Part shown: positions 18,321 to 25,452 of the stretch, piece after piece
Layout of the letters: each line of letters begins with the position of its first letter
Position numbering within the stretch: position 1 is the stretch's first letter
The notes under the pieces: generated by a model
Seen by the model: only the letters and a program-made list of their open reading frames with translations
What the model was told of the DNA's origin: nothing
Database searches by the model: none
Translations under genes and position numbers: made by a program
Assembly (NCBI RefSeq): GCF_015351025.1
Contig: NZ_JADKRV010000001.1
Location: 310,001 to 374,000 of the forward strand
DNA from: Curtobacterium sp. VKM Ac-1376
Lineage (GTDB): Bacteria > Actinomycetota > Actinomycetes > Actinomycetales > Microbacteriaceae
Reading direction: 5' to 3'
DNA length: 64,000 nucleotides

Positions 18321-18348
18321 GCCGGTCCGCGGCGTAGCGTCGGGCGAC

Positions 18349-19134
18349 GTGAACACCACCGATGACGTCCTGCAGACCGTTCCCGAACCCGCCGGCGCCG
18401 ACATCCGTGTCGGTGCCGTCGCCTACGACCACCAGGGCACCGAGCTGCTCGGCGTGCTCGCGAAGGACACCGCGATCGCGGGCCGTCGTCCAGCCGTCCT
18501 CGTCGTGCACGACTGGCACGGCGTCAACGAACACGTCGAGGCACGGGTCACGATGCTCGCCCGACTCGGCTACGTGGCGTTCGGGGCGGACGTCTACGGC
18601 GCCGGGATCCGCCCCGGCGACGACACCGCGGCCCGGGTCGCCGGTGGGTACTACCAGGACCTGCCGCTGCTCCGGGCCCGTGCGACGGCCGGACTCGAAC
18701 GGCTGCTCGCGGACCCCGACGTCGACCCGACGCGCGTCGTGGTGATGGGGTACTGCTTCGGTGGCTCCACCGCGCTCGAACTGGCACGGACCGGAGCCGA
18801 CCTGGCCGGGGCGGTGTCGTTCCACGGCGGCCTCATCACGCACGACCCCTCGGACGCGGCGGACATCCGGGCGAAGCTCCTCGTGCTCACCGGGGGAGCG
18901 GACCCGGTCGTTCCCGACGAGACCGTGCACGCGTGGCAGGACGAGATGCGCTCAGCGCCCGAGGTCGACTGGCAGGTCGTCACGTACGCGGGCGCGATGC
19001 ACGCGTTCGCCGTCCCCGGGGCGGACGCGCCGGACCACGGCGCGCAGTACCAGGAGCGTGCGGACAGTCGTTCGTGGCAGGCGCTGCGGGTGTTCCTGGC
19101 CGAGGTGTTCGGCGAGGAGCCCGCTGCGCTCTGA
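18349..19134 (+). CDS. dienelactone hydrolase family protein
   Basis: A GTG at 18349 gives 261 residues and starts 28 bases after zwf. The alpha/beta-hydrolase fold shows VLVVHDWHGVNEHVEARV, the nucleophile elbow GYCFGGS with Cys as the catalytic residue near 129, an Asp in LTGGADPVVP and the His in GAMHAFAVP. This Cys-Asp-His triad is typical of dienelactone hydrolases, cytoplasmic enzymes that open cyclic lactones or related esters. Natural substrate unknown. The neighbouring zwf gene gives no direct functional hint. Confidence 0.85.
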   Translation: MNTTDDVLQTVPEPAGADIRVGAVAYDHQGTELLGVLAKDTAIAGRRPAVLVVHDWHGVNEHVEARVTMLARLGYVAFGADVYGAGIRPGDDTAARVAGGYYQDLPLLRARATAGLERLLADPDVDPTRVVVMGYCFGGSTALELARTGADLAGAVSFHGGLITHDPSDAADIRAKLLVLTGGADPVVPDETVHAWQDEMRSAPEVDWQVVTYAGAMHAFAVPGADAPDHGAQYQERADSRSWQALRVFLAEVFGEEPAAL

Positions 19135-19203
19135 CGATGGGCCCGGCTGGGTGATCGGTTGGCGCTGTGCGACACGCCGATCGCGGGGTCGGGACCGCCT
19201 CGA

Positions 19204-19233
19204 TTGGCGCCCGAGCCGCACCTGTTGTAGAGT
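19204..19233 (+). promoter_or_regulatory. putative promoter of tRNA-Arg
   Basis: A -35-like TTGGCG (19204-19209) and a -10-like TAGAGT (19228-19233) are separated by 18 bases. Transcription would start near 19240, about 15 bases before the tRNA 5' end. Confidence 0.55.
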
Positions 19234-19254
19234 CTTCCACGGCCGCAAGGCCAC

Positions 19255-19327
19255 GCGCTCGTAGCTCAATGGATAGAGCATCTGACTACGGATCAGAAGG
19301 TTGGGGGTTCGAGTCCCTTCGAGCGCA
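19255..19327 (+). tRNA. tRNA-Arg (anticodon ACG)
   Basis: A 73-base cloverleaf: acceptor stem GCGCTCG (19255-19261) pairs with CGAGCGC, discriminator A at 19327, D arm GCTC/GAGC, anticodon stem TCTGA/TCAGA with loop CTACGGA, and T loop TTCGAGT. Anticodon ACG reads CGN arginine codons after inosine modification. No CCA is encoded. The 3' part from 19294 lies in the prophage attachment core, so the phage supplies the tRNA's end; the host's original downstream sequence now lies at 37019. Confidence 0.95.
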
Positions 19328-19622
19328 CACCATCCGAATCGCCCTCGGTCCCACCATCGGGACCGGGGGCGTTTTCTGTTTCCGTCTGGCCCGTCAGGAG
19401 CCACTGGAGCGGCACGCCGGTCGCCAGGGACCACGCGATCATGCCCGCCCGCCGCGGCTTCACAGCGCCGCGCTCATAGTTGCTGACGGTCGTTCGGGAC
19501 AGGCCAGTGCGGTCGGCCATGTCCTGCTGCTCTAGCTCGGACGCCTCGCGCGCCTTGCGAAGACGGTCGGCGGTCGTCCACCTCGGGATGAAGCCCGGCT
19601 GCCCAACGGGATGCATTGTCAT
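19293..19622 (-). CDS. phage immunity repressor (XRE HTH), prophage form ending in attL
   Basis: A 109-residue protein. A Cro/CI-type helix-turn-helix covers about residues 18-75 (RLRKAREASELEQQDMADR, then GLSRTTVSNYERG). The C-terminus RSKGLEPPTF is encoded by the antisense of the tRNA T arm and acceptor stem, and the TGA uses one base (19293) just outside the attL core. In a rebuilt attP that base is C, so the codon becomes TGG and the frame runs on to add WSVVDQAA. The product therefore differs between lysogen and free phage. The gene is divergent from the early operon; short palindromes lie between them. It likely represses the early promoter. Confidence 0.85.
   Translation of the reverse strand: MTMHPVGQPGFIPRWTTADRLRKAREASELEQQDMADRTGLSRTTVSNYERGAVKPRRAGMIAWSLATGVPLQWLLTGQTETENAPGPDGGTEGDSDGVRSKGLEPPTF
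19294..19329. repeat. attL core
   Basis: The 36 bases are identical to 36983-37018. With two mismatches the match extends leftward to 19284, giving 46 bp. The core covers the T arm and acceptor 3' half of tRNA-Arg plus two bases, and on the other strand encodes the last codons of the phage repressor. Confidence 0.95.
19340..19375 (+). terminator. phage-borne terminator downstream of the rebuilt tRNA-Arg
   Basis: A 13-bp stem (19340-19352 with 19359-19371, one G-U pair) with loop ACCATC is followed by TTTT. It is a classical intrinsic terminator oriented for the tRNA transcript, lying inside phage DNA and inside the 3' end of the repressor gene. It replaces the host terminator that integration has moved to 37046. 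Confidence 0.85.
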
Positions 19623-19721
19623 GTGACAAGACTAGTGGCCGGGATTGGACGCGCATCAAGTTTGTCGGCGTGTCTTGCACGCTTGACGTGTGTCCAACTT
19701 GCAAGGTTGACGCATGTCAAC
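19616..19721. promoter_or_regulatory. divergent phage control region with operator-like palindromes
   Basis: Between the repressor and the early gene lie TTGTCA-TG-TGACAA (19616-19629, over the repressor start codon), CTTGCAAG (19698-19705) and GTTGAC-GCAT-GTCAAC (19706-19721, over the early-gene start). TTGACG at 19683 may be a -35 box. Half-sites related to TTGAC/TTGTC suggest binding by the repressor and/or the 62-residue HTH protein. Binding itself is inferred. Confidence 0.55.
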
Positions 19722-19902
19722 TTTGGACTACATGACGACCTCGCAGGTCGCTCAGGTGCTCGGCGTCAGTCGCCAGGCCGTCCTCCAGCGCGTAGAAGCC
19801 GGCTCGCTGAAGCCCGCGCACAAGCTGCCCGGTCAGACGGGAACCTACCTGTTCGACCCGGCCGACGTCTGCCCCACCGAGCCCCGCGGGACCGCCGCGT
19901 GA
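19714..19902 (+). CDS. small HTH DNA-binding protein (Cro- or excisionase-like)
   Basis: A 62-residue protein made mostly of a helix-turn-helix: TTSQVAQVLGVSRQAVLQRVEAG at about residues 8-30, then a wing-like segment ending LFDPADVCP, as in MerR/excisionase-type small phage proteins. It is the first gene of the rightward operon, divergent from the repressor, and its stop overlaps the next start (GTGA). A Cro-like antirepressor, an excisionase, or both are plausible. A palindrome overlaps its own start codon, so self-regulation is likely. Confidence 0.7.
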   Translation: MSTLDYMTTSQVAQVLGVSRQAVLQRVEAGSLKPAHKLPGQTGTYLFDPADVCPTEPRGTAA

Positions 19903-20564
19903 GCGCTGAAGCTATGGCACTCGCGCTGCATCACTCGAACGCCAAGGGCACCGCCAAGATCGTCCTGCTCGGCATCGCAAACCACGACGGCGACGGCGGA
20001 GCGTGGCCGGCAGTGTCGACGCTCGCCCTCTACGCGAACGTGGACGAGCGCAGCGTGCAGCGGTCGATCGATGCGCTGGTGGCCGCGGGCGAAGTAGCCC
20101 GCGACTACCAGGCGGGCGGCATGCGCGACATGGCGGATCACCGGCGCCCCAACCTCTACAGGCTCCGCCTCAGCTGCCCGCCCAACTGCGACGGCACGAC
20201 GGCCCACCGCGTGATCTGCACCCACTGCGGAAAGCCGCTGAAGGCCCGTGAACGGCGCCTCCGGCTGCTCAATCACCGCACCACAGAGTGCGCCCCGAAG
20301 CGGGTGGCGTTCACGTCACCGGGTGACGCCAGTGTCACCCCCCGGGTGACGCCAGTGTCACCCCCACCGGGTGACGCCAGTGTCACCCAAACCGTCCTTA
20401 GAGAACCACCCGTAGAACCGTCCACTCCACAGGTCTTAACGCGACCACAGACCGCGCGAGCGATCGGGAACGACTGCGGGGGCTCCCGCAGCGGTCGCCA
20501 CGACTTCCACCCCGTCACCGGCCATTGCCGCAACGCATGCGGCGAACGACAGGACATCGCATGA
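19899..20564 (+). CDS. helix-turn-helix replication-initiator-like protein
   Basis: A GTG start overlapping the previous stop gives 221 residues. The first 90 residues form a winged-helix domain like those of phage replication proteins (MALALHHSNAKGTAKIVLLG, then WPAVSTLALYANVDERSVQRSIDAL). A CxxC pair follows in ICTHCGKPLKARERR. The middle of the gene contains three copies of a 20-bp iteron-like sequence, translated as repeats of PGDASVT. An initiator that carries its origin inside its own gene is a lambdoid theme. The tail, DFHPVTGHCRNACGERQ, has two more Cys and a His. I propose origin recognition; no helicase-loader domain is visible. Confidence 0.65.
   Translation: MSAEAMALALHHSNAKGTAKIVLLGIANHDGDGGAWPAVSTLALYANVDERSVQRSIDALVAAGEVARDYQAGGMRDMADHRRPNLYRLRLSCPPNCDGTTAHRVICTHCGKPLKARERRLRLLNHRTTECAPKRVAFTSPGDASVTPRVTPVSPPPGDASVTQTVLREPPVEPSTPQVLTRPQTARAIGNDCGGSRSGRHDFHPVTGHCRNACGERQDIA
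20321..20388. repeat. iteron cluster, candidate phage replication origin
   Basis: GGGTGACGCCAGTGTCACCC occurs three times without change at 20321-20340, 20344-20363 and 20369-20388, a period of 23-25 bases. Each copy is itself an inverted repeat (GGGTGAC/GTCACCC). The cluster is inside the putative initiator gene, as in lambda O. Origin function is inferred. Confidence 0.65.
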
Positions 20565-20875
20565 TGATGACTAACCACCCGTACACGCACGGTCGGTTCG
20601 GCGACGACGGCAGGTGCCACGCACCGATCGTCCGCACCTGGACGCACGGCACCGTCCGCTGCTCCGAGCCTCGCAGCGCTCACGTCATGCAGGCGACGGC
20701 TGCAGTCGGCCGCTGGCGCGTCGAGCGCGGCGGAACGACCACATACCGCCTCCCGGGTTGGTTCGCCGTCCTGACGGCCGCCGACGGCACGATCGCGCGG
20801 TGCGCTCACGTGCCGACGTTCGCGGACGCATGGAGCGTCGTGGACCTGCACACGACGAGCGAGGCCAGCGCATGA
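20561..20875 (+). CDS. phage hypothetical protein
   Basis: A 104-residue protein; the ATG is the first of three ATG codons in a row and overlaps the previous stop. I do not recognise the family. The sequence has the look of a small folded domain: GRCHAPIVRTW, then a stretch WRVERGGTTTYRLPGWFAVLTAADG with alternating beta character. It sits in the early region between the replication protein and a CxxC protein. Third-position GC is like that of its neighbours, which supports coding. Confidence 0.6.
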   Translation: MMMTNHPYTHGRFGDDGRCHAPIVRTWTHGTVRCSEPRSAHVMQATAAVGRWRVERGGTTTYRLPGWFAVLTAADGTIARCAHVPTFADAWSVVDLHTTSEASA

Positions 20876-21153
20876 GCACGATCTACGCGCTCGTCAATCG
20901 CCTCTGCGGTCACGCCGGCACGATCGCGAACGATCGGACGATGCTTCAGCGCCACCTGGCGCTGCTCGACGCCGGGGCCTGGTTCATTCGCGAGGCCACC
21001 GACGACGACCTGCTCGGCGTCGTTTCGGACCACATGTGCGACCTCTGCCTCGTGGACTCGGCTCAGCGAGCCCGAGCAGCAGAACGAGCGACAGGAGCCT
21101 CGTTCGGGCTCCACGCCCCGAAGACGAACACCTGGAGGAACCGTTGGCACTGA
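20872..21153 (+). CDS. phage hypothetical protein with CxxC motif
   Basis: A 93-residue protein whose ATG overlaps the previous stop. It contains two cysteine pairs or singles (RLCGHAG and HMCDLCLVD), which could bind zinc. The rest is helical and charged. No family recognised. It belongs to the tightly packed early operon; its last ten bases overlap the next gene. Confidence 0.6.
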   Translation: MSTIYALVNRLCGHAGTIANDRTMLQRHLALLDAGAWFIREATDDDLLGVVSDHMCDLCLVDSAQRARAAERATGASFGLHAPKTNTWRNRWH

Positions 21154-21383
21154 CGACTCACGCCCAGGGCGGCGCTCCGCGCCAGGCTCAGGACGGAAGC
21201 ACGAAGCGCGTCGTGCTCGCCGGCCGTCTGGATAGCGACACCTGGCCCAACTGGCGCTCACTGAACCTGTCGCTCGCGTTCGCCGGCCAGACCGGATCCG
21301 TTGCCGTCTACGGCATCGACCTGCTGATCGACCTCGAAGTCGTCATGCTCGCGACGGACCTGGAGGCGCGCCGCCGTGGGTAA
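21144..21383 (+). CDS. phage hypothetical protein (TTG start)
   Basis: I choose a TTG at 21144 because a strong GGAGGAA lies 4-10 bases before it; the only ATG or GTG starts upstream are deep within the preceding gene. The product is 79 residues with a beta-rich, hydrophobic C-terminal half (GSVAVYGIDLLIDLEVVMLATDL). No family recognised. The gene ends eight bases inside the following HTH gene. Confidence 0.5.
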   Translation: MALTTHAQGGAPRQAQDGSTKRVVLAGRLDSDTWPNWRSLNLSLAFAGQTGSVAVYGIDLLIDLEVVMLATDLEARRRG

Positions 21384-21567
21384 GTACATGACGCCGGCCG
21401 AGGTCGCCGAGCTACTGCAGGTGAAGCCCGAGGCCCTGAAGCGCATGCGTGCCGCCGGCCGTGGACCCGCGTACGTGAAGGACGGCCGGCTGATCCGGTA
21501 CCGTCCCGCGGCCGTAAATGACTGGCTCCGGGCCTGTGAGCGGGGCGGTGAGCATGGGAGGGGCTAA
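21376..21567 (+). CDS. AlpA/excisionase-like helix-turn-helix protein
   Basis: A 63-residue protein with the classic small phage HTH layout: [39 protein letters not shown], then a C-terminal helix [10 protein letters not shown]. Such proteins act as excisionases or transcription factors. The annotated start is a GTG; the ATG four codons later (21388) would also work. It is the second small HTH protein of the prophage, far from the attachment site, so which of the two is the excisionase is undecided. Confidence 0.72.
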   Translation: MGKYMTPAEVAELLQVKPEALKRMRAAGRGPAYVKDGRLIRYRPAAVNDWLRACERGGEHGRG

Positions 21568-22309
21568 GCGCGGCGGTAGCGCCTCAGCGGCGCTCACACG
21601 GCGCGTGATCGAGTTCTACGGCGACCTGTGCTGGCTCCAGCTGCCCGGATGCTCGTACAAGGCCACGACCAAGGACCACGTGATCCCGTTCCACGAGGGC
21701 GGGTCCGACGACATGGACAACCTCCGGCCCGCCTGCAAGTCGTGCAACTCGAAGCGCCGCAACCTCGCCATGTCGGGCGCCGGCGGGCCGATCATCACCG
21801 TGTTGATCGGCCCGCCCGCCGGCGGCAAGTCCACCTACGTCCGCGAGCACGCGAGCCCGCTCGACGTCGCGATCGACCTGGACGAGATTGCTCGAGCGCT
21901 GATGCCCGTGAAGCCCGAGCAGACGCACGTGTACCCGCAGCACGTGCGGCACGTGGCGATCGGTGCGCGCTCGGCAGCGATCCAGCGTGCACGCCGGCTC
22001 CAGGTCCCGTGCGGCGTGTGGATCATCCACAGCATGCCCTCGGCTGACGACCTGGCCGAGTACCGCGCCCTGCGCTACAAGGTGGTCACCGTCGACCCCG
22101 GCCGCGAGACCGTCGAGCGCCGAGCCCTGGCCGAGCGGCCCGAGGTCATGCGTCAGCACGTCGCGACCTGGTACGACATCGTGGCCCCAGCCCTGGCAGC
22201 AGCCGCACCACGGGCACGACAGCCCGAGCGTGAGCCTGTGCCCGATGCGGCCGTGAAAGAGCCTGAGCGGGCCACTGTCGGTCCGCCGGACGGCGGCTGG
22301 TGGGGATGA
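21554..22309 (+). CDS. HNH endonuclease fused to a P-loop kinase-like domain
   Basis: Starting at the ATG at 21554 the product has 251 residues. The HNH domain (about residues 20-75) shows paired cysteines, the [17 protein letters not shown] core and [10 protein letters not shown] second domain begins near residue 82 with the Walker [10 protein letters not shown] and continues with [10 protein letters not shown], like polynucleotide-kinase/AAA_33 proteins. HNH proteins next to terminase genes assist cos cleavage in many phages. The kinase-like half could repair or modify DNA ends; that is inference. The start overlaps the HTH gene by 14 bases. Confidence 0.8.
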   Translation: MGGAKRGGSASAALTRRVIEFYGDLCWLQLPGCSYKATTKDHVIPFHEGGSDDMDNLRPACKSCNSKRRNLAMSGAGGPIITVLIGPPAGGKSTYVREHASPLDVAIDLDEIARALMPVKPEQTHVYPQHVRHVAIGARSAAIQRARRLQVPCGVWIIHSMPSADDLAEYRALRYKVVTVDPGRETVERRALAERPEVMRQHVATWYDIVAPALAAAAPRARQPEREPVPDAAVKEPERATVGPPDGGWWG

Positions 22310-22405
22310 TCCGTTTTTCTGACGCCGGCGGAAACGACACCCAGCGTTCCCACCGTCGTTCTCTCCCCCAACTTGACCAGAAAAGAAAAAAGCGAGGCCC
22401 GGAAA
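22310..22405. other. short AT-richer gap before terminase; possible cos region
   Basis: These 96 bases lie between the HNH gene and the small terminase gene and contain T- and A-runs unusual for this window. In cos phages the cohesive site often lies here. No direct evidence for a cut site is visible. Confidence 0.25.
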
Positions 22406-22777
22406 ATGCAAACTGACGCACCCGATCTACTCGCCGGATTGGACGAGATAAAACTCGATTACGGCGAATCGCACGAAGAAGCGGCCGTCCGCGTCGCATT
22501 GATCGAGATAGCGGAGAAAAACCCGCTGGTCGGATCGCGAATTGCGCTCGCCCGTATGTGCCTGTCCCTCGCGCAGAACGTCGCCGCCGGCAACCGCAAG
22601 GGCAGGGCCGTAGCGAACGAGGTTGCGACCCTCGCCAGCCTCATGGAACAGCTCGACCCCACCGTCGAGGACCACGACGACCTCAACCTCTCACCCGAAC
22701 TACGAAGGATCATCGATGCACTCGCGACCCCGCCCACAGTCGGTGGAACCTCGGCAGTCGACGCCACGGAATCCTGA
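22406..22777 (+). CDS. terminase small subunit (putative)
   Basis: The ATG at 22406 has a GAGG about nine bases upstream; a TTG at 22373 in frame has none. The product has 123 residues: an acidic N-terminus, a helical middle (LIEIAEKNPLVGSRIALARMCLSLAQNV) and a conserved-looking end SPELRRIIDALATPP. Position immediately before the large terminase is the main evidence. The first half uses AT-ending codons far more than nearby genes, a hint of mosaic origin. It overlaps the large-subunit gene by 62 bases. Confidence 0.7.
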   Translation: MQTDAPDLLAGLDEIKLDYGESHEEAAVRVALIEIAEKNPLVGSRIALARMCLSLAQNVAAGNRKGRAVANEVATLASLMEQLDPTVEDHDDLNLSPELRRIIDALATPPTVGGTSAVDATES

Positions 22778-24152
22778 CCGCGCCACCTACGGCGGGCACC
22801 TGGCCCTCGTCGCCTCTGCCATGGGCAAACCGCTGATCCCCTGGCAGCGGCAAGCCGGCGACGTCGCGCTCGAAGTCGACTCGGACGGCCGGTTCGTGTA
22901 CTCCGACGTCGTTATGACCGTTCAACGCCAGTGCGGCAAAACGACGCTCGACCTCGCCGGCAGCATTCAGAACGCGACAATGGGAAAGGGGCGACGGTCC
23001 TGGTACACGGCGCAATCGGGCCAGCACGCCACGGACAAGTGGCGAGAAATGGTGGAAGACGATTGGGCGCAATCCCTGCTCGCACCGATCGCCAATAAGC
23101 CCCGTCTTTCCAATGGGTCGGAAGCGCTGCGATTCAAGACCGGATCGACCTTCCGACCACACCCGCCGACCGCCGATTCCCTGCACTCGAAGCAAGTCGA
23201 CCGCGCCTCGATCGACGAGGCCTGGGCGTTCTCGCAGACGGACGGTCAGGCGCTCGTCCAGGCGATCGCCGGCGCCGCCGGCTCCCGGTCCATGGTCACC
23301 GGGCAGCGGCCACAGGTATGGATCGAGAGCACCGAGGGCACCGTCGACTCGACCTTCTTCAACGCCGTCCTGGAGCGCGCCCGTGCCGGCGATCCGACCG
23401 TGTGCCTGATCGACTACGGCATCGGCCCCGACGTCGACCCGACCGACCTCGACGCCGTCGCCGCCGCACACCCCGGGTACGGCTACCTGTTCGACATGCA
23501 GACCCTCGTGGACAACCTCCAGCGCCTCGGCCCCGGCGAGTTCGCCCGCGCCTACGGGAACCGCCGCACCGGCGCGACCGAACGCACGATCCCGCTCGAG
23601 GCCTGGAAGCGAGCCGCGTGGACCGACGACACTAAGCCCGAGGGACCGATCGCGTTCGGCGCCGCGATCGGCGTCGACAACGTGGACGCCACGATCGTCG
23701 CCGCGGTCCGCGTCGCCGGCGACATCATCGTCACCGTCGTCCCAAACGGCCACGGACCCGGCTCGGACTGGGTCATCCCGCGACTCACCCAGCTGTGCGA
23801 CGAGTTCGACGCACCGGCCGCGATCGACCGTGTCGGCCCGTCTGCCACGCTGTTCGACGCCGCCGAGCGCGCAAAGCTCAACCTCGTCCCCCTGACCTCG
23901 TCCGGCGTCACCGCGGCCGCGTCCAACGTGCTCGCCTGGGTCACCACCGAGCCGAAACCGAAGTTCCGCTACCGCCCGCACGCCGCCCTCGACAGCGCCG
24001 CCGAGCTTGCCACCCGCCGGTGGATCGGCGACGGCGCGTGGACCTGGGGCCGGCGTGCCTCGGTCGGATCGATCAGCGCCCTGGAGGCGAGCACCCTCGC
24101 CGCGTGGGCCGTCGACCACCTGCCCGAGAAGGTCGGCATGCAGCTGTTCTAA
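22716..24152 (+). CDS. terminase large subunit
   Basis: Starting at the ATG at 22716 (AAGGA upstream) the product has 478 residues. The packaging ATPase domain carries a terminase-type Walker A, QRQCGKTTL near residues 69-77, and Walker B RASIDEAWAF near 163-172, with WYTAQSGQHATDKWREM between them. The C-terminal half resembles the nuclease domain: FGAAIGVDNVDATIVAAV, with conserved acidic residues, then AAIDRVGP. It drives ATP-dependent DNA packaging through the portal. The gene order HNH, small, large, portal is standard. Confidence 0.9.
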   Translation: MHSRPRPQSVEPRQSTPRNPDRATYGGHLALVASAMGKPLIPWQRQAGDVALEVDSDGRFVYSDVVMTVQRQCGKTTLDLAGSIQNATMGKGRRSWYTAQSGQHATDKWREMVEDDWAQSLLAPIANKPRLSNGSEALRFKTGSTFRPHPPTADSLHSKQVDRASIDEAWAFSQTDGQALVQAIAGAAGSRSMVTGQRPQVWIESTEGTVDSTFFNAVLERARAGDPTVCLIDYGIGPDVDPTDLDAVAAAHPGYGYLFDMQTLVDNLQRLGPGEFARAYGNRRTGATERTIPLEAWKRAAWTDDTKPEGPIAFGAAIGVDNVDATIVAAVRVAGDIIVTVVPNGHGPGSDWVIPRLTQLCDEFDAPAAIDRVGPSATLFDAAERAKLNLVPLTSSGVTAAASNVLAWVTTEPKPKFRYRPHAALDSAAELATRRWIGDGAWTWGRRASVGSISALEASTLAAWAVDHLPEKVGMQLF

Positions 24153-24243
24153 GCCGACCCGAAACGACCGCAAACGACCCGAGCCGACCGCTACCGACCG
24201 CCGAGCTTGCCGCATGGCAGGGACCCCCTGGAGGGTTCCTGCC

Positions 24244-25452
24244 ATGTCGTCGTTCTGGTCCCGCACCGCCGCCCTCCTCCGGGCCGGCGCACCTGCCGAA
24301 ACCACCGGCGCCAACTCGACCGGGACCATGCCGGCCAAGCTCCAGCCCCCGCGCCGCGACATCGCCTACGGCGTCACCCAGGAACGCGCGCTGACCCTCT
24401 CGACCGTGTTCCGCGCCGTGCAAATCCACGCCACCGCCGTCGCCCAGCTGCCCCTCGTCGTGGAGCGCGGCGGACAGGTGCTCTCGGACACGCCGCTCCA
24501 GATTCAGAAGCCAGCCCTGTCGATGTCCCGGTCGCGGTTCCTCGAAGAAATCACCGTCTGCCTGTACCTCGACGGGAACGCGTTCCTCCGGATCATTCGC
24601 CTGAACGGCGAGTGGATCGACACCGAGGTTCTGGACCCGCGCAAGGTCACGCCCACGACCGACCCAAAGACCGGACGGAAGACGTTCGCCTACGACGGCC
24701 GGAACGACTGGACGACCTCCGATATCGCCCACCTGAAGTTCCTCAGCATCCCCGGCATGGCCCGCGGGCTCGGCCCGATCACCGCGGCCCGCCTCGAAAT
24801 CGCCGGCGCGATCGACGCCCGCGACTACGGCTCCGGGTGGTTCTCCGAGGGCAGCATGCCGAACGGCATCCTCCAGACCGACCAGCCGCTCAACCAGGAC
24901 GAGGCCGAGACCTACAAGAAGGTCTGGAAGGGGCTGGACAAGGACGGCAACCCCCGCGAGGACTTCAACGCCCACGACGTGAAGGTCCTCGGCAAGGGGC
25001 TGTCGTACGCGCCGCTGCTGCTGAAGCCGGCCGACGTCCAGTTCCTCGAGTCCCAGCAGTTCTCCACGACCCAGATCGCCCGCCTGATGGGCGTCCCCGG
25101 GTCGCTGTTCCTCGCCGCCGTCCAGGGCGGCTCGCAGACCTACGCGAACGTCGAGCAGGACTGGATTGGTTACGTCCGGTTCTCGCTGATGAACGTCCTC
25201 CGCGAAATCGAGGAAGCGCTGACCGAGGTCAGCGTCCGCGGCCAGACGGTCCGATTCAACATCGACGTGCTGCTGCGCACCGACACGAAGACCCGATACG
25301 AGTCCTACTCGATCGGGCTCACCGCCGGCTGGCTCGACGTGGACGAGGTTCGCGCGCTCGAAGGCCGGCCCCCGCTCACCGACACGCAGCGCGAGCGGAT
25401 CGCCGCGCGCAAGCCCACCGCACCCGCGAAGACGGAGAACACCGATGCCTGA
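24244..25452 (+). CDS. phage portal protein (HK97 family)
   Basis: An ATG at 24244 with GGAGG ten bases upstream gives 402 residues, the usual size for HK97-type portals. Recognisable parts are the N-terminal VFRAVQIHATAVAQLPL, the DGNAFLRIIRLNGEW strand, DIAHLKFLSIPGMARGLGPI, and the C-terminal QIARLMGVPGSLF helix followed by ANVEQDWIGYVRFSL. It forms the dodecameric DNA channel at the capsid vertex. The 91-base gap before it contains repeated CGACC words but no gene. The end overlaps the capsid gene by eight bases. Confidence 0.9.
   Translation: MSSFWSRTAALLRAGAPAETTGANSTGTMPAKLQPPRRDIAYGVTQERALTLSTVFRAVQIHATAVAQLPLVVERGGQVLSDTPLQIQKPALSMSRSRFLEEITVCLYLDGNAFLRIIRLNGEWIDTEVLDPRKVTPTTDPKTGRKTFAYDGRNDWTTSDIAHLKFLSIPGMARGLGPITAARLEIAGAIDARDYGSGWFSEGSMPNGILQTDQPLNQDEAETYKKVWKGLDKDGNPREDFNAHDVKVLGKGLSYAPLLLKPADVQFLESQQFSTTQIARLMGVPGSLFLAAVQGGSQTYANVEQDWIGYVRFSLMNVLREIEEALTEVSVRGQTVRFNIDVLLRTDTKTRYESYSIGLTAGWLDVDEVRALEGRPPLTDTQRERIAARKPTAPAKTENTDA

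Noticed and set aside
20321..20388. The three palindromic repeats as a CRISPR array.
   Set aside because: Units are separated by only 3-5 bases, with no spacers, and lie inside a coding sequence; no cas genes are near.
24153..24243. Repeated CGACC words between terminase and portal as a cos or promoter element.
   Set aside because: The words are short, irregular and fit the base composition; nothing supports a site.
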